Source: Caulobacteraceae bacterium PMMR1
GTDB taxonomy: Bacteria > Pseudomonadota > Alphaproteobacteria > Caulobacterales > Caulobacteraceae
Length of the DNA stretch: 64,000 nt
Reading direction: 5' to 3'
NCBI GenBank assembly: GCA_000733915.1
Contig: JPOM01000001.1
Location: 992,001-1,056,000 of the forward strand
The translations under genes and the position numbers were made by a program. The notes beneath the pieces are model-generated. The model had not been told where the DNA came from and did not search any database. It saw only the letters and a program-made list of their open reading frames with translations. The first letter of the stretch is position 1. Every line of letters begins with the position of its first letter. This document shows positions 63,611-64,000 of this stretch, piece by piece.

Positions 63611-64000
63611 TTGGCGGACGGATCGGGTCACATCGACGAGGCGGCGCGGACCTTCTTAGGCGTGCAGCGCTCGCTGAGCGGGCGCGTTTGGCGGGCCCGT
63701 CCGGCCGACCCGCGACTGGTGCGGGCGCATGCCCTGAAGCATGGCCTGGACGAACCGCTGGCGCGCGCCCTGGCCGCCCGGGGCGTTTCGGAGGCGGAGG
63801 CTGACGCCTGGCTCGCGCCGACGTTGAAGGCGCTGTTCCCCGATCCGTCGGCCTTCCGCGACATGGACACGGCGGCGCGCCTGATCCTGGATGCGGTCGA
63901 GGCCTCCCGCCCCGCGGTGGTGTTCGCCGACTACGACGTGGACGGCGCGACGAGCGCCGCGCTGCTCGTGCGCTGGTTTCGGGCCATGGGGCGAGAGCTC
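63611..64000 (+). CDS. recJ: Single-stranded-DNA-specific exonuclease RecJ (partial, runs off right edge)
   Basis: A frame open from TTG 63611 to the window end (130 codons) matches the N-terminus of RecJ, a 5'-3' single-strand exonuclease for recombination and mismatch repair. FLGVQRSLSGRVWRARPADPRLV and the region ALKHGLDEPLARALAARG precede the first DHH-family motif FADYDVDGATS (residues 107-112), whose aspartates bind metal. GGAGGG lies 10 bases upstream of the TTG. The remaining DHH and DHHA1 domains are outside the window. It is divergent from pccB with 140 bases between the starts. Confidence 0.9.
   Translation, partial: MADGSGHIDEAARTFLGVQRSLSGRVWRARPADPRLVRAHALKHGLDEPLARALAARGVSEAEADAWLAPTLKALFPDPSAFRDMDTAARLILDAVEASRPAVVFADYDVDGATSAALLVRWFRAMGREL

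Overview
This is a GC-rich, gene-dense chromosomal window. It looks like an alphaproteobacterium of the order Caulobacterales (Phenylobacterium- or Caulobacter-like). The signs are the strong G/C third-position bias, frequent GTG and TTG starts, two large TonB-dependent receptors, a short-form ProS next to lolC-lolD, an rpsF-rpsR-rplI / dnaB-alr-mlaEF block, and an ilvBN operon with a leader-peptide attenuator. The taxon is an inference from gene content; there is no rRNA in the window. I see no tRNA, rRNA, CRISPR array, prophage or plasmid backbone. One insertion sequence is present.

Layout. 1-2.6 kb: a partial exported peptidoglycan-binding-type protein and a frameshifted M13 metallopeptidase. 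2.7-13.9 kb: thiolase, orphan vsr, MscS channel, transaldolase-like protein, DUF484-xerC, prfC, mmsB, proS and lolC-lolD. 13.85-14.70 kb: an IS5-family element sitting exactly in the CTAG that supplies the stop codons of both lolD and an L,D-transpeptidase gene. 14.7-20.7 kb: L,D-transpeptidase, an OmpR-type regulator, aroC, ilvC and attenuator-controlled ilvBN. 20.8-23.9 kb: an ECF sigma factor with a frameshifted anti-sigma factor, a strong terminator, and small exported or degenerate genes. 24-31.7 kb: msrA, a DUF599 protein, cfa, and a TonB receptor divergent from a two-component system. 31.8-37.1 kb: a GH18-deacetylase-glycosyltransferase fusion, a TonB-like anchor protein and an old yellow enzyme. 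37.2-42.1 kb: Mrp ATPase, hflK (frameshifted)-hflC and a flavin monooxygenase. 42.3-50.6 kb: mlaFE-alr-dnaB, a second TonB receptor, and rplI-rpsR-rpsF, all on the minus strand. 51.2-64 kb: a SleB-type hydrolase, an exported phosphodiesterase-like enzyme, a Nudix-like regulator / tyrosine phosphatase / HD hydrolase operon divergent from a Usp gene, a ligase-associated exonuclease, a siroheme-type enzyme, M28 peptidase, a CpeT-like lipoprotein, pccB and the start of recJ.

How the genes fit together. Most are housekeeping: translation (prfC, proS, S6, S18, L9), replication and repair (dnaB, recJ, xerC, vsr, the MBL exonuclease), branched-chain and aromatic amino-acid synthesis, acyl-CoA and valine degradation (mmsB, thiolase, pccB), and envelope upkeep (LolCD, MlaEF, HflKC, alr, L,D-transpeptidase, SleB). 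The accessory signals are the IS at a double stop codon, the polysaccharide-processing fusion, the ECF region with decaying neighbours, the HD/PTP/Nudix-regulator/Usp locus with a 17-bp inverted repeat, and regulatory hairpins in front of ilvB, rpsF and a TonB receptor. Four genes carry apparent single-base frameshifts in G/C runs, so sequencing error has to be excluded before calling them pseudogenes.
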